Part shown: in pieces, positions 45,801-57,699 of the stretch
Numbering within the stretch: position 1 is the first letter of the stretch
How the letters are laid out: every line of letters begins with the position of its first letter
Assembly: GCA_014218235.1 (NCBI GenBank)
Contig: CM024766.1
Span: 20,557,346-20,621,345, forward strand
DNA length: 64,000 bases
Source of the DNA: Colocasia esculenta
Taxonomy: Eukaryota > Streptophyta > Magnoliopsida > Alismatales > Araceae
Reading direction: 5' to 3'
Notes under the pieces: generated by a model
Told to the model about the DNA's origin: nothing
Seen by the model: only the letters and a program-made list of their open reading frames with translations
Database searches by the model: none
Position numbers and translations under genes: made by a program

Positions 45801-48156
45801 TTGGTATCTTTCTAGAACACAAGGATGACACATTTGAAGCATTTGTCAAGTTCAGCAAGTTGGTTCAGAAAGATAAGAAGTTTACGATTATAAGTCTTTG
45901 ATCAGATCATGGAGGAGAATTTCAGAATGATAGGTTTGCAGAATTCTATGATGATCTACGAATCAAACACAATTTCTCAGCACCAAGAACACCTCAACAA
46001 AATGGCGTAGCTGAGACAAAAAATAGAACATTATTGGATATGGTAAGAACTATGCTATCTGAAAATTACCTTCCAAGATAATTTTAGGCAAAGGCAGTTA
46101 ATACAACATGCTACATAATCAATAGAGCTATGATAAGGCCAATATTAAAGAAGACAACATTTGAATTGTTCAAGCAGAAAAAGCTCAAGATCGGTCATTT
46201 ACGGATATTTGGTTTCCTTACTTCATTCACAACAATGGTAAAACAAACATTGGTAAGTTGAATCCAATATCCGATGAAGGTATTTTTCTGGGTTACACTT
46301 CTAAACCCAAAGGTTATAGAGCTTTCAATTAAGGAAGTCTATTAATTGAACAAACTATAAATATTATATTGATGAATCGAACCCTTCTTTGAGAAAGGAA
46401 ATTTTTAGTGATGATGAAGGTATGGAGGACCTATCTAAGAAAATGTAGAAGACATCTATCAAAGATAATGAAGATCCACCTCTTTAAGAATTACAATAGA
46501 ACGATATAATCCATGAGGATCTTCCTAGAGAATGGAGATATAAGAAGGATCATCCCAAAAAAAATATCATTGAAGATCCAAATATAGGGGTAAGAAACAG
46601 AGGTAATATTATTCACTGTGATTATTTAGCCTTTGTTTCTAAAATTGAGCCCATGATAGTCAATGAGGCACTGACTGATGGGTCTTGGATTTTAGCCATA
46701 CAAGATGAAATAATTTAGTTCTAGAGAAACCAAGTTTGGTCCCTTGTGTCTTGGCCATCAGATCATCATATATTGGCACCGAATGGGTGTTCAGAAACAA
46801 AATGGATGAAGCTGTTGTCATTACTAGAAACAATGCTAGACTGGTAGCTCAAGTCTATTCCCAAGAGGAGGGCATAGATTTTGATGAAACCTATGCACCA
46901 GTAGCAAGACTTGAGGCTATTCAGATTTTATTAGCATATGCATCTGCATGTGATTTCAAATGGATGTGAAATCTTTATTTTTAAATGGTTTTGTAAAATA
47001 GGAAGTCTATTTTGAACAACCGCCTGACTTTAAAGACATAGATCATCCTAATCATGTTTTCGACTTGCATAAGGCACTATATGGTCTGAAACAAGCACAT
47101 AGAGCTTGGTATGAAAGACTAAGTACATTTCTTTTAAAACATGGTTTTATTAGGGGCAAAGTAGATAGCACATTGTTTATTAAATCATACTCTCAAATTA
47201 CCTTATCTGTGCAAATTTATGTTGATAACATCATTTTCAAAGCTACTGATGAATCTCTTTGCAAGTACTTTGAGGATTTAATGCAGGGAGAAATTGAGAT
47301 GAGTTTGATGGGGGAATTGACTTACTTCCTTGGACTCCAAATCAAACAAGACAAGGAGGGAACCTACGTCAATCAGACCAAGTACATCAAGGATTTTCTA
47401 AATAAGTTTGGTTTTGAACAAACAAAGCATCTAACCACTGCTATGAGCACTTCCACTAGGTTAGACAGTGATCCTCAAGGTAAGAGAGTAGATTAGAAAT
47501 CTTATAGAGGTATGATCGGTTCTCTATTATACTTAATTGCTACTAGACCAGACATTTTATTTAGTGCATGTACGTATGCTAGATACCAAGCAGATCCTAA
47601 AGAATCCCATTTATTTTGGTCATAAGTATACTTACATATTTAGCACATACATGTGATTTAGGACTATGGTATCCAAAATCATATAATATGAGTTTAATTG
47701 GTTATACCGATGCTGATTATGCTGGATGCAAAGTAGATAGAAAAAACACCAGCAGTTCCTGTTAGTTTCTTGCTGGGTGTTTGATCTCCTGGTCGTCAAG
47801 AAAGCAGAACTTTGTGGCCTAGTCAACAACTAAAGCTGAATATGTTGCTGTTGGGAGTTGCTACACTCAACTACTATGGATAAAACAACAACTTGAGGAT
47901 TATGGACTAAACATCAGATCTATACCCCTGTTATGTGACAACACTAGTACAATCAATCTTACAAAGAATGAGTACAACATTTAAGAACCAAACATATTGA
48001 GGTTAAGTATCATTTCATTAGAGATCATGTAGCAAATAGTAATATTAGTATTCATTCATAGCAACTGAAAATTAGTTGGCAGACATCTTTATAAAAGCCC
48101 TAACTGAAGAAAGATTCACTTCTCTCCGAGGAGAGTTGAGCATGTGTAATTTGTAA
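45800..48156 (+). pseudogene. SIRE-like pol: integrase, reverse transcriptase, RNase H
   Basis: Integrase pieces are HKDDTFEAFVKFSKLVQKD, SDHGGEFQNDRF (second catalytic Asp) and TPQQNGVAETKNRTLLDM. RT pieces are WVFRNKMDE (46775), ARLVAQVYSQEEGIDFDETY with PVARLEAI, then ALYGLKQAHRAWYERL (47071). The catalytic box is QIYVDNIIF, where the expected second Asp of VDDIIF reads Asn. GELTYFLGLQIKQ follows. RNase H traces include LYLIATRPDILFS near 47530, and the gene ends ENQLADIFIKALTEERF with a TAA at 48154-48156. Many stops and frameshifts lie between 46080 and 46730 and after 47496. Confidence 0.8.
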
Positions 48157-48459
48157 AGGATGTAATTCGGAAATAACTAAAGACATTAATTTTTAGAGTA
48201 CCTTGGAATGGATGACTCCTAATCATTGTTGAAAACTTCTTGTACTTCATGACTATGTGAACACATTCTTTAATCAGGTCAACACAACTCCTTTATCTTC
48301 GACACCTCCTTACATACAAATACCAGCGGGGCATACCCCTGATCAAACAAATCACAGCAATCTAACAGACGGGAGTCCAGATTTATCAAGAACAACTGGA
48401 CCTTTACAGCTTGTAGGGAAAGAGGAAGAGGAGAAAATCGATTTATGCTGAGTGTGGCA

Positions 48460-51400
48460 AGCATGAGTCGCTAAGGCATCAGCCACTCTGTTAGCCTCCC
48501 TAAAGATATGATCCATGCCAACATGCATCTGCAGAAGTAAAGAACGAGCCAGGTTCCACCACTAGGAACACCTCCAGGACGGGCACTTGTCATGAGTAAA
48601 GGACTAGACTAGAACAAGAGAATCAGAGTACACAACTGTAACATGCAAACCATGAAGCTCAGCCAATCTCAGGCCATCGGTAAGCGCACGAACTTCAGCA
48701 AGCAAACTATCTCCCTGGCCATAGAAAAAACTGAAACTCAGAAGGACCTCGCCAGCTGGATTACGCAAGCAGCCTCCCCCGCCACAAGGCCCCGGGTTCC
48801 CTTTGCACGCACCATCCACATTGAGACAAACACCCTGTTGGGAGGGATCCACCTGACAATCTGTGGAGTCTTGAGTTTGACAGTAGGTTTAAAACCAAAG
48901 GAAAGCAAAACCGCCATGTACTCAGCCGAACAATCATGCTTAAACTTGACACCCTGAATGGCCACACTCACAGCATATCTGATATCCGCCATAATCTTCC
49001 CAACATGCTTATGAACATAATCAAACCTCTTAGCACATCTATACTTCCAGATCTCCCAAACAACGAGAAGCACAACGTAAACCGAAATAAATCCCATGGC
49101 GCTATTACAATTAACAGTAGAAATGATGTTCCATAAGGTGGATGTTATGTGCGATCCAAAAACCTGACCATGGAGGAGAGGGCGAGCCCAGTCCCAAAGC
49201 GAAACCGCCAGGTCCCCCTTGAGGAAAAGATGATCTAAATCTTCAATAGAGGGGGACGAACAACAGGAGCAAGAAGAGACTAGATAGATACCACAATCCG
49301 ATATTCTGTCATCTGTGGGCACCGCACGATATAGAGACGCCATCCAAACAAAGCAACCCTGGGATTGAAAGTATGGTTCCAAATTTTAAGAAGAGAAGGG
49401 CGGTGAACACCATGCGGCCTAAGGGCCCTGAAGGCGGACTTGGTGGAGAAAGACCCATCAGCACTACTCATCCAAACACACTTATCAGGAGCATTCGAAA
49501 TGTCAATATTGTTCATTAAAATCTCAATCGCAGCATGATTCCTCAGAGGGTGATTCATGTTGGCCGCTACCTCCTGGACAGAAGTGAAGTGGTACTGATT
49601 AGGAGCATTGATTAAGAGATAATCGGGACGTTGCCAGTTCAAACATGCTTCAGGATATCAATATTCTTGCCATCACCCAGGATCCAACGGCTATTTTGTA
49701 AGATAATGGAATGAGCAGCATTAAAGACTTCCTTGGGAATCCCTGTAGGGAAGACCTTGACAACTTCATTAGACCTGGAGTCCAAGAATCTACTTTTAGC
49801 ATAAGCAGACCATAAAGTTTTGCCATGAATTGCATTCCAGATGATCTTAGCCATGAGAGAGATTTGAACATGCCACATACTTCTAACCCCAGACCTCCTT
49901 CATGTTAGGCTTGCATATTCGATCCCAAGAAATCCAGTGACGTTTTCTACTTTCCTCACCACCATTCCAGAAGAAAGAAGCACAAAAGCGATCGATCTGC
50001 TGAACAATGGACTTCGGCAAGCAAGTGGCTGAAGCAACGTAAATCGGGATTGAACACAAAACCGAGTTTATGAGAACAATTCGACCAGCCTGAGAAAGCA
50101 ATTTAGCTTTCCAAGAAGCCAACAAAGTATTCACCTTATCAATGATGTGCCTGTAGTGGGAGACTAAGGATCGCCCATGACTGATCAGAACCCCCAGGTA
50201 CTTTAGCACCCCCTCCTCCTTACGAAATCCTGTTTACGCTTTTATTCGGGCACCTGAACCAGCTGAAGCTTTAGGAGAAATAAGGAAAACTACTTTTAGA
50301 AGCATTCACCTTTTGACCAGAAGAGACCTCATACGCCTTTAAGAAGAAAAGAAATTTTTGATGTTGCTGGTCTGGCCATTCATAACACAAGAGTATCATC
50401 GGCATACAAGAGGTGGGATATCTGCATACAACCACGAGGTCCTCTGTAAGGTTGCAGGACGCCTGAAGACTGAAGAGCTTGTAGTCCTCGGCTTAAAGCC
50501 TCCTCCATGATGATAAATAAAGCAGGCCCAAAGGGTCACCCTGGCGGAGACCCCTTGAAGACTTAAAGAAGCCCACCTGTTGACCATTAAATAGTACAGA
50601 GAACCAGCAATTACTAACCATCATACCCACAAGGGAAACAAACCGAGAGGAGAACCCGAAACTCTGAAGCACCGCAAACAAAAAGTTCCACTCCACTCTG
50701 TCATAGGCTTTCATCATGTCCAATTTGAAGATAACATCCCCCCCCCCGAACCTTCCTACCAATATCCTTCAACATATGCCTGGAGATTGATACATTCTCA
50801 ATGATAGAACGACCCCGAACAAAGCCCCTTGCTCTTCAGAAATTATAATAGGCAGAAAAGGAGAGAGCCGATCAGAAATAATCTTGGAGATTATCTTGTA
50901 ACAGAAATTGCACAGGCTGATAGGGCGAAAATCACCGAAGGTAGTCGGATCCTTCACTTTTGGGATCAAAGCATAATAGATGAGGCCGCCCCACGGGGTA
51001 AAGGAAGACCCTTAAAAAAATCCTGAATAGCCTGGACCACATCATCACCAACTACATCCCAACAGATAGAATAGAAAGCTCCAGTAAAACCATCCGGTCC
51101 CGGAGAACCTTTCCCGTTCATGAACATAACAGCCGCCCTGACCTCATCCCTACTGGGAACTTCACAAAGAAATAAATTCTGGTCTTCTGAAATAATAGAA
51201 GGGATTACCTGAAGGAGATCATCGTTCACCACCGTATTTTCCGATTTAAGCAAACCTTCAAAGAATGAACTTGCAGCACCTTTGAGAAGTTCCTGATTAT
51301 CACACCAATCATCTGAACCTTCAATCTTGAGCCTGTGAATGTAATTCTTTCTACGATTAGCCTTGACAACTACCTGGTAAAAGGCGGTGTTTCTATCCCC

Positions 51401-52460
51401 ATTCTGCAGCCATGACATTCTAGCTTTTTGACACCACATTTTTTCATCATTCACAAGCGCTTGCCGAGTCTAGCATGTGCTGCAGACATATGCATTCTAT
51501 TAGCTTCAGTAGGAAGAAGGTCAAAATTCTGTTCGCGGCAGTAGAGACATCAAGCTCAGCTGCATTAATGGTTTCCTGAATGTTCCCGAACACATTTTTA
51601 TTCCAATCACGTAAAGCCAGCTTGACCGCCCGAAGTCTACAAGTGGGGGTCTCAAAAGCATAAACTTTAGAATGAACACTTTTCCAGGCGGTAGAAACCA
51701 CAGACATAAACCCCTCATGAGACGCCCAGACCTCCTGAAAAATGAAACAGCTAGGCAACTTGGATATAGCCTTCTGCTCAATTAGTAAAGGCGCATGATC
51801 AGAAACCCCCCTCGGGAGATGCCAACCACTGTATCCGGCAAAACATCCTGCCACGCATTATTAAACATAGCTCTATCTAAATGAGCCCTCATGACGCACT
51901 ACCAATACGTTTATTCGACCAAGTAAAGGCCGACCTGATATACCCTGCATCAATCAGCCCAGCCGCCATAATAAAATCATTAAAGTCAGACATAGAAGAA
52001 TTACTAGCAGGATTCCCACCAAGCTTCTCAGAATGCTGTGAAATACAGTTAAAGTCTCCGCTAACTAACCACGGAACATCAGGGTATTATGAGCAAAATT
52101 GATTAAATCAGCAAACAAATTTCTTCTCTCCCCTTGATTACAGTCCGCATACACAATAGTGATGTAGAATTTACCGTTGTCAATATTGCACACCAGCGTG
52201 ATAAACTGATTAGAAGTAGAAATAACCTGAATGTCCTCCTGCTCCCTCCAGAAGACCCAGATATTAGACTCCTCCTCCATGTTTCCTGCATAACCATTCA
52301 AACGCAAAGAGTTGCCCAGTGGTTTTGCTTTACTAAAGTCTGTTTTTGGTTCAGAAATTCCCACAATCAACGGAAAAAACTTCTTGACTTTCTTCTTCAA
52401 ACTATTCCGGGAAGCTGTATTAGCAACCCCTCTAATATTCCAGATCAATAATGGACTATT
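48460..52460 (-). pseudogene. LINE ORF2: endonuclease, reverse transcriptase, zf-RVT, RNase H
   Basis: Endonuclease: WNIRG (52445), GISEPKTDF (Glu) near 52360, and GDFNCISQ at about 52055. Reverse transcriptase: MSWLQNGDRNTAFY (51420), NGKGSPGPDGFTGAFY (51115), DFRPISLCNFCYKIISKII (50935), KLDMMKAYDRVEW (50730), RGLRQGDP (50550) and the catalytic LLYADDTLV at about 50400. The thumb-side YLGVLISHGRS is at 50200. The zinc-binding region lies at about 49640-49280 (SAFRALRP then WNHTFNPRVALFGWRL). RNase H: VDGACKGNPGPCGGGGC (48820), LLAEVRAL, YSDSLVLV and HIFREANRVADALA near 48490. Frame changes at about 51870, 50970, 50760, 50490 and 49640 break it. Confidence 0.88.
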
Positions 52461-53293
52461 AATGAGGACTGGTAACCATCTCTAGCACCAACGGCTTTCG
52501 CCTTAGATCTCGTCGTCACACCACGATCAACATTTGTACTTGCCTCCCTGTTAATCTCCATGTCTGGCATAAGAAAATCTTCTATCGTGACCCTTAACAG
52601 GAACTCCTCCTCATCAACAGATTTAACCACCGGACCACATGAAGAAGAGGCCCCGGCCAGTCTGCATGCAAGTTACCACCCGAGAGAATACCATGCACCG
52701 GCTGGGGAAGAAATAACTGGATCAGCCGGCCCGACGTGCACCTTATGCTGATGCGCATCGGGGAGAGAGTTTGATATGTTCACCGAATCCTGCTATTTTG
52801 TCTGCTGCACCTGCACTGAGTTCTGCGTGTCCATCTGAATGTTATCATGAGCATTATCCTGAAGAGAAGCAAATTGGTTTGTATCCTGAGGATTATCCTG
52901 AGGAGAAGCATTATTATCCTTCTTTTGCCAAGCTTTTTTGTAACCTAACTTACTCGGTTTCTTCCACTCCTTATCAACCTGATCTCGGTGACCTTAGGAT
53001 AAGCGATCCCAGTAGTAACAACCTCTGGCGAATCTTTCTTTTGCATTCACCCACAAGGTGCTCGAGTTTGTGACAGAAAGAGCAAACCGATGGAATTCTA
53101 TGAAAGTTTACCTTTTTCCAGAAACCGTCGTTGTCGCAACAATCCAAATGCGGTCCGGTCTGGTCTTTTTGATATCAAGTTCCACCGATACCAACGCCTC
53201 CTGTGTTTGTGTCATGGCCTTTGTAACGTCATGAATGCAGCACCGTACCAAAGTTCCCTGCAATCGACTTCAAGAAACCCTCATGATAAAAGT

Positions 53294-53920
53294 TCACAGG
53301 CAGCAACGGAAACCCGATCCAGACAGGAATATAGGTGGGGTCATAAGAATAATCAAAAGTCGGGTCCCAACGAAAAATCGGAATAAATATCCTTTGATAT
53401 AAAGGCTGCGACGGAGGAGGACCTTGAGGAAATCTTCTTCATCATCAAAGCGAAACAGGAGGTGTCTTGGATTAAGAGTGCTAATGATGAAATCTTTAGA
53501 TAGCATGAGACGCTGAGAAAGGCATGATTTAATCTCCGAAATCGAAGATCTGCCATAAGAGCATTTGGCGATAATTGCATTCTTGAACGGGATCACAGAT
53601 CTCTCTATTTCCTCTTTAGAAAAGTAGACTGGTGGCTCTCCTAGATCAGTAAACGCAGGGCTCTTCACTTCAATGGTCACCGCCGGAGGGGGGTTCGACG
53701 CAGCTAACATTTGCGCATAAGACTTCCTTGGAGCCTCCTCGGACCCCATTGCAGCGGCAGTCGACGTGCATGGCGTTGGCGCCAAAGGTGCTTGCCCAGA
53801 ACCTGGACGCCCTGCACCCACGACCGGGACGCCCTGCATGGCGCCAAAGGCGCCAGCGCTGGCGGCGCTCTCCAACCCTAGCAGAGCGGCGGAGGAAGCT
53901 GATGGCAGAAAACATCTAGT
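53294..53920 (-). pseudogene. LINE ORF1 with DUF4283 domain
   Basis: The N-terminus is Ala/Gly-rich, followed by SYAQMLAASNPPP and VYFSKEEIERSVIPFKNAII. The DUF4283 core is FIISTLNPRHLLFRFDDEEDF with LLRRSLYIKGYLFRFF; these proteins bind nucleic acid and accompany ORF2 in plant L1 elements. The frame begins either at the ATG near 53915 or, in the frame carrying the domain, near 53875. It ends after a shift near 53340, where relatives continue to a CCHC knuckle; Cys/His traces are visible near 53060. Confidence 0.75.
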
Positions 53921-53925
53921 ATCAT

Positions 53926-54309
53926 CATCCTATTGCAACATCTACTCATTCTATTTTGATCCAATCTTTAACTGCCACTCTCATTTTTTTTATGGGTCAT
54001 TTTCATGGTCTACTCCTTCTGATCAAGTTCCCTACATTTAACTCCTTTCTCTCTTCATATTGGTTTGAGCGAAGGGGGAGCATTGAATTGAGGGGGAGCC
54101 TTGGACAACGGGGGAGAATTCCTAAATCCTTCGCCACATCTGTTCATTTTGGTTTCATCATTATTATTCCATACACATTCCTTTTTGGTCATTGACAAAA
54201 AGGTGGAGAAATACTCTGAAATACATACATACTCTGATTAAATCTCATCATATCATTTTTGGATCATTATGATTCAGTTAGTTTTGTCATCACCAAAAAT
54301 TGGGGAGAC
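53926..54309 (+). other. SIRE-like 3' internal region and polypurine tract
   Basis: The stretch contains GAAGGGGGAGCATTG, GAGGGGGAGCC and ACGGGGGAGAA repeats. It ends with GTCATCACCAAAAATTGGGG (about 54286-54305) before the LTR. No credible gene is present; short open frames here are not conserved. Confidence 0.6.
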
Positions 54310-54827
54310 TATTGACTCCTTTATCTCCATGATTTATATTTGGTGGTAAGAAAACTTATCAGAATATATTTACCTTAATATTATTTTGGTTAAGTCTATG
54401 AACTGGAGACTCAAAGGAAATAAATTACTTCAAGGATCATCATTATAAGTATTCAAGTATTCTAAGTTCACTAGATGGTGTTCAATTGCTTGTAAGTCCT
54501 TGTTGTCATTCATAATTTTATTGATAATTCATGTGTTTCATCACAAAATCTTTTCACAGTTTTAAACGAAGTGAAGTTTCATCTTCTATTGCTTTAAACT
54601 TCATCATCTTAAGTCATGCATGTTTTGGGTCGTGATCAGTCAAAGCTCTACTTCGTCATATACGAATCTAGCTTCGTAATATCCAAAGTCCACTTTCTTA
54701 CATCCGAAATTGGAACGTCATGCATGTTTTTGTCATGATCAGTCGAAGCTCTACTTCGTCATATATGAAGCTAGCTTTATCATATTCGAAGTCCACTTCA
54801 TCGTATCCAAAGTTGGCACTTCGTCAT
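54310..54827 (+). repeat. SIRE-like 3' LTR, truncated
   Basis: It starts TATTGACTCC, TA in place of TG, after the polypurine tract. Only U3 remains before a gypsy LTR fragment begins at 54828. The dyad cluster e fills 54590-54827. Confidence 0.65.
54590..54827. repeat. Dyad cluster e: CGAAGN / NCTTCG, SIRE-like U3
   Basis: Repeated hairpin words such as CGAAGCTCTACTTCG, CGAAGTCCACTTC and GAAGCTAGCTT are separated by TCATATA-like spacers. Two copies of a longer CATGCATGTTTT ... GATCAG block (about 54616 and 54721) show that the cluster was itself duplicated. Confidence 0.75.
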
Positions 54828-55144
54828 TGAAGCACGCCAGAAAATTAGTGATTTAAAATTCTAAATAAATGGAAATAAATAATTTTCATATTATTGAAAT
54901 GGTAGAACATACGTACCACTATCGTATGTGCAAGAACAGATCAGAAATTTCTGTAAAAATTATAAATCAACCCCAAACATTATTCCTAAATGTTCCATGA
55001 AGAAATTTGTGCAACGGAAAATCCGATTGGCCAAGTTTACAACACATTGTGACTAATTATCCTAATTAGGAAATAAGTTGGAAAACCGCTAACATGGGAA
55101 TATAACATGATCATAAATTAAATAAACATGTCGGAGATACTTCC
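54828..55144 (+). mobile_element. Gypsy-type LTR fragment (U3)
   Basis: It starts TGAAGCACGCC and follows the third U3 copy of the solo LTR (41868-42175) closely, sharing TATCGTATGT, AAAATCCGATTGGCCAAG and ATTAAATAAACATGT. It stops where the minus-strand SIRE-like element begins. Confidence 0.8.
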
Positions 55145-57186
55145 TGTTGGATCGATATGACACTATGGATGTCCTAGAGGGGGGTGAATAGGACTTCTTT
55201 TGCATTTTAAAAATTTTATCTAAAAGATAAACATTACTAAATAACTTGTTAGTAATTAGTGTGATGTGTGCGAAACAAGTGAAAAGACTTGGCGGAATCA
55301 ATCACACAAAAGGGCACACAAGATTTATCCTGGTTCGGCCTTCCTATATGGAAGTCCTACGTCCATTCCCCAAGAAACCACTTGGGATTTCACTAAACTG
55401 CCAAGAACATTTGGTCTTCTCTCAAACCCGAGAGGAATTACAAACCCACTTGCTCCCAGCAAGTCTTCCCTAAACAAGGGGTATAAGCACTATCTACACT
55501 TTTAGACCTTCCCTTCACAAGAGGGGAACAGCAGGATACAGACCTCCTGTAGGTTGCTTTACACAGAAATATGAAAGGCTTGTGTGTCTGCTCAAACAAC
55601 AATGAGCAAACACAGAATTCAGAAGAAGAATAGATAAGAGTGAAACTCAAATTCTTTCTGAAAACACAGAAGTGGACTGAAGAGGATCTGAATTGCAGTA
55701 GTCCACGAAATGAAGAAGACTTAGAATTGCAGAAGGAGAGCAGAAGTTTTGAGACTGAGACGTGGCTATTTTCCTTCATTTGCTTTTTCTAGCTTTCAGA
55801 TGGGAGAGAGGTGTTGGCTGTCGGGGTCTATTTCATCTATATGTGTATGTGTCTACTGAGTCTTCAAGCTTCAGCTTCTTTTATAGGCTTCAAACTTTTG
55901 CTTGTTTGAATATGGCTATTGGAAGCTAGCCTTTTGAAGGAGATACACCGTTGAGAGGATGCTAAGATCTCTTAGGTTTGTCCATCAAATCCTTAGCTTC
56001 ATGAGTCCAACATCTCTTGGCTCTAAGTGTAGCTGCATGTTTTAAGGACTTCTATCATGATTGTTCTGCACAATCCATGCTTTGTGCAGAGATATAGCCA
56101 TTCCTTATTAAATGTTCTGCAAACCTGAAAGGACAGGATAAGAGAAAAATGCCTGCATACATGCTTTCGGAGGTAGGTGAGAAAAAGAATAAGATATACA
56201 AGAGTTTAGAACATTAAGAATGATCACTCAGTTGCACACGTTTTTCTTTTTAAAGGACATGGTATTTCTGATAGTAGTAGGTAGGTTTGATAGATAGCCC
56301 ATAAGACTTATCAAGCATTTAATTTTTGACCATCCATCAACCGTAGATCAACTTATCCTTTTGTCAGAAAGAGAGAGAGCAAATATACATATATATTTTA
56401 CACATCCTAAAGGAGATACTACTCAGAAGATATTTTGAATAAAATATTTTTCCCGCCAAAAAGAATAATTGAGTTTTTTTAAGAAGACTTTCTCAAAGTA
56501 AGATATACTTTAATGCAAAGTTCATGTGATGATGTATGTTAACAGGTACTGCAAATAGAGATGTGATTTTTAGCTAAGTACAGATATGTAACAAACAACA
56601 AGAAATACTTCGACTTCTAATAAGTCGGAGTATGACTAATAGAAATAGTAAACTTCGACTTTATTGAAGTCGAAGTGAGAAGGCAATGACTTCGTCTTCC
56701 TTGGGAAGTCGGAGGACCAGAAAACAAACATCGGACTTCGACTTATAGGAAGTCGGAGTAAGCCCAGTCTTCGACTTTTAAGAAGTCGGAGTTCCTTCAG
56801 ACTTCGACTTTCCAAGAGTTAGAGTAGGGCTCAAAGTGATACAAAGACTTCGACTTTCCAAGAGTCGGAGTAAGGCTGGACTTCGACATTCCAGGAGTCG
56901 AAGTAAGGCTGGACTTCGACAGGAGTCAGAGTTCTTACCAGACTTCGATTTCTTAGGAGTTAGAGTGTTGCCATACTTCGACTTTCAAGAAGTCGGAGTT
57001 ATTGTGATATACAATATACGCTGTGGACTTAGAAAATTTTTTGGACTTAGAGTCTGTGTTTTATGACAGTAGTTATATAATATCTTTTTTGATTTCCATA
57101 ATTTTGTAAAGGCAAGATTATTAAATGGTTTTGTCATAACAAAAATATTGTGATAGGTATTTTAGTAATCTAAGAGTTGCTCAACA
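55145..57186 (-). repeat. SIRE-like 3' LTR, minus strand, complete
   Basis: On plus it starts TGTTGGATCG, then GTCCTAGAGGGGGGTGAATA, a hallmark of the 3' end of SIRE-like LTRs read backwards. It ends GTTGCTCAACA; 2042 bp. The minus-strand TATA box TATAAAAG is at 55878-55885. The five bases on its left are CTTCC. Open frames within it are not genes. Confidence 0.85.
56607..57000. repeat. Dyad cluster f: ACTTCGACTT / AAGTCGGAGT, eleven units
   Basis: Eleven units of about 25 bases have the form ACTTCGACTT, four to seven bases, AAGTCGGAGT or a close variant. Spacers between units vary in length and sequence. The cluster lies in U3 of the minus-strand SIRE-like LTR, and so also in the 3' end of its RNA. 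Confidence 0.9.
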
Positions 57187-57215
57187 ATTCTCTCCCTTTT
57201 TGTTAATGACAAAAA
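57187..57215 (-). promoter_or_regulatory. Polypurine tract region of the minus-strand SIRE-like element
   Basis: The minus strand reads GTCATTAACAAAAAGGGAGA then GAATT, directly before the LTR start TGTTGAGC. The GTCATTAACAAAAAGGG context is characteristic of this lineage. Confidence 0.8.
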
Positions 57216-57699
57216 ATTTATAATGTTAAAGAAAACAATTTTGGTATAGAGATAAAATAAGTTAAGTTTAGTTTAGTTTTCACTCCTTTCTCCCCCTTTG
57301 TGACATTAACAGAAAGGTAAAAAGGAGAGAAACATATTTGTATTCATTGCTTGAAATAATTATATCATGTAGTAAAGGTAGAGCTAGGGAGATATAGAGA
57401 GGCTGGGATGTATTTGAAAAAAGGTTGGAGAAGATCGCAGAGTTTCTTCTCATTTTAAGGGAAGAAATTATCAAAAAGACTGCCACCTATCTTATAAGAG
57501 GGGCCTCTGGAAGGAAGTTTCCTATAGGACTTAATATGCCGGCGATGATACCAGCTAAGTCTCCTATGGTATTTGTCATCAGACAAGGACAAGCGGAGGG
57601 GAACGAATTTATTCTTGGTAGCTAAGGACAGGAAGTCATGAATAGTGACATTCCAGTGAAGTCCTTGGGACTAAGCTGCATCCTTGGCCTGATAATAGA

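Larger units (their letters stand above)
48260..53925 (-). mobile_element. L1-type LINE with RNase H domain
   Basis: On the minus strand it reads ORF1 with an RNA-binding-like DUF4283 domain (about 53890-53294), then ORF2 with endonuclease, reverse transcriptase, a zinc-binding region and RNase H (about 52460-48460). It sits inside the 3' region of the SIRE-like element. The 5' end appears close to the ORF1 start, so a leader is probably missing. I find no poly(A) (poly(T) on plus) or target duplication at the left edge, so both limits are approximate. Confidence 0.85.
45800..54827 (+). mobile_element. SIRE-like Ty1/copia element, 5'-truncated, split by a LINE
   Basis: The remains in order are the integrase core, reverse transcriptase and RNase H (to 48156), a 3' internal region interrupted by a LINE (about 48260-53925), then PPT and the start of the 3' LTR (54310). 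Gag, protease and the integrase N-terminus are missing. The 3' region has several GGGGGAG stretches and ends in the GTCATCACCAAAAATTGGGG tract usual before SIRE-type LTRs. The LTR is itself cut at 54828 by another LTR. Confidence 0.75.
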
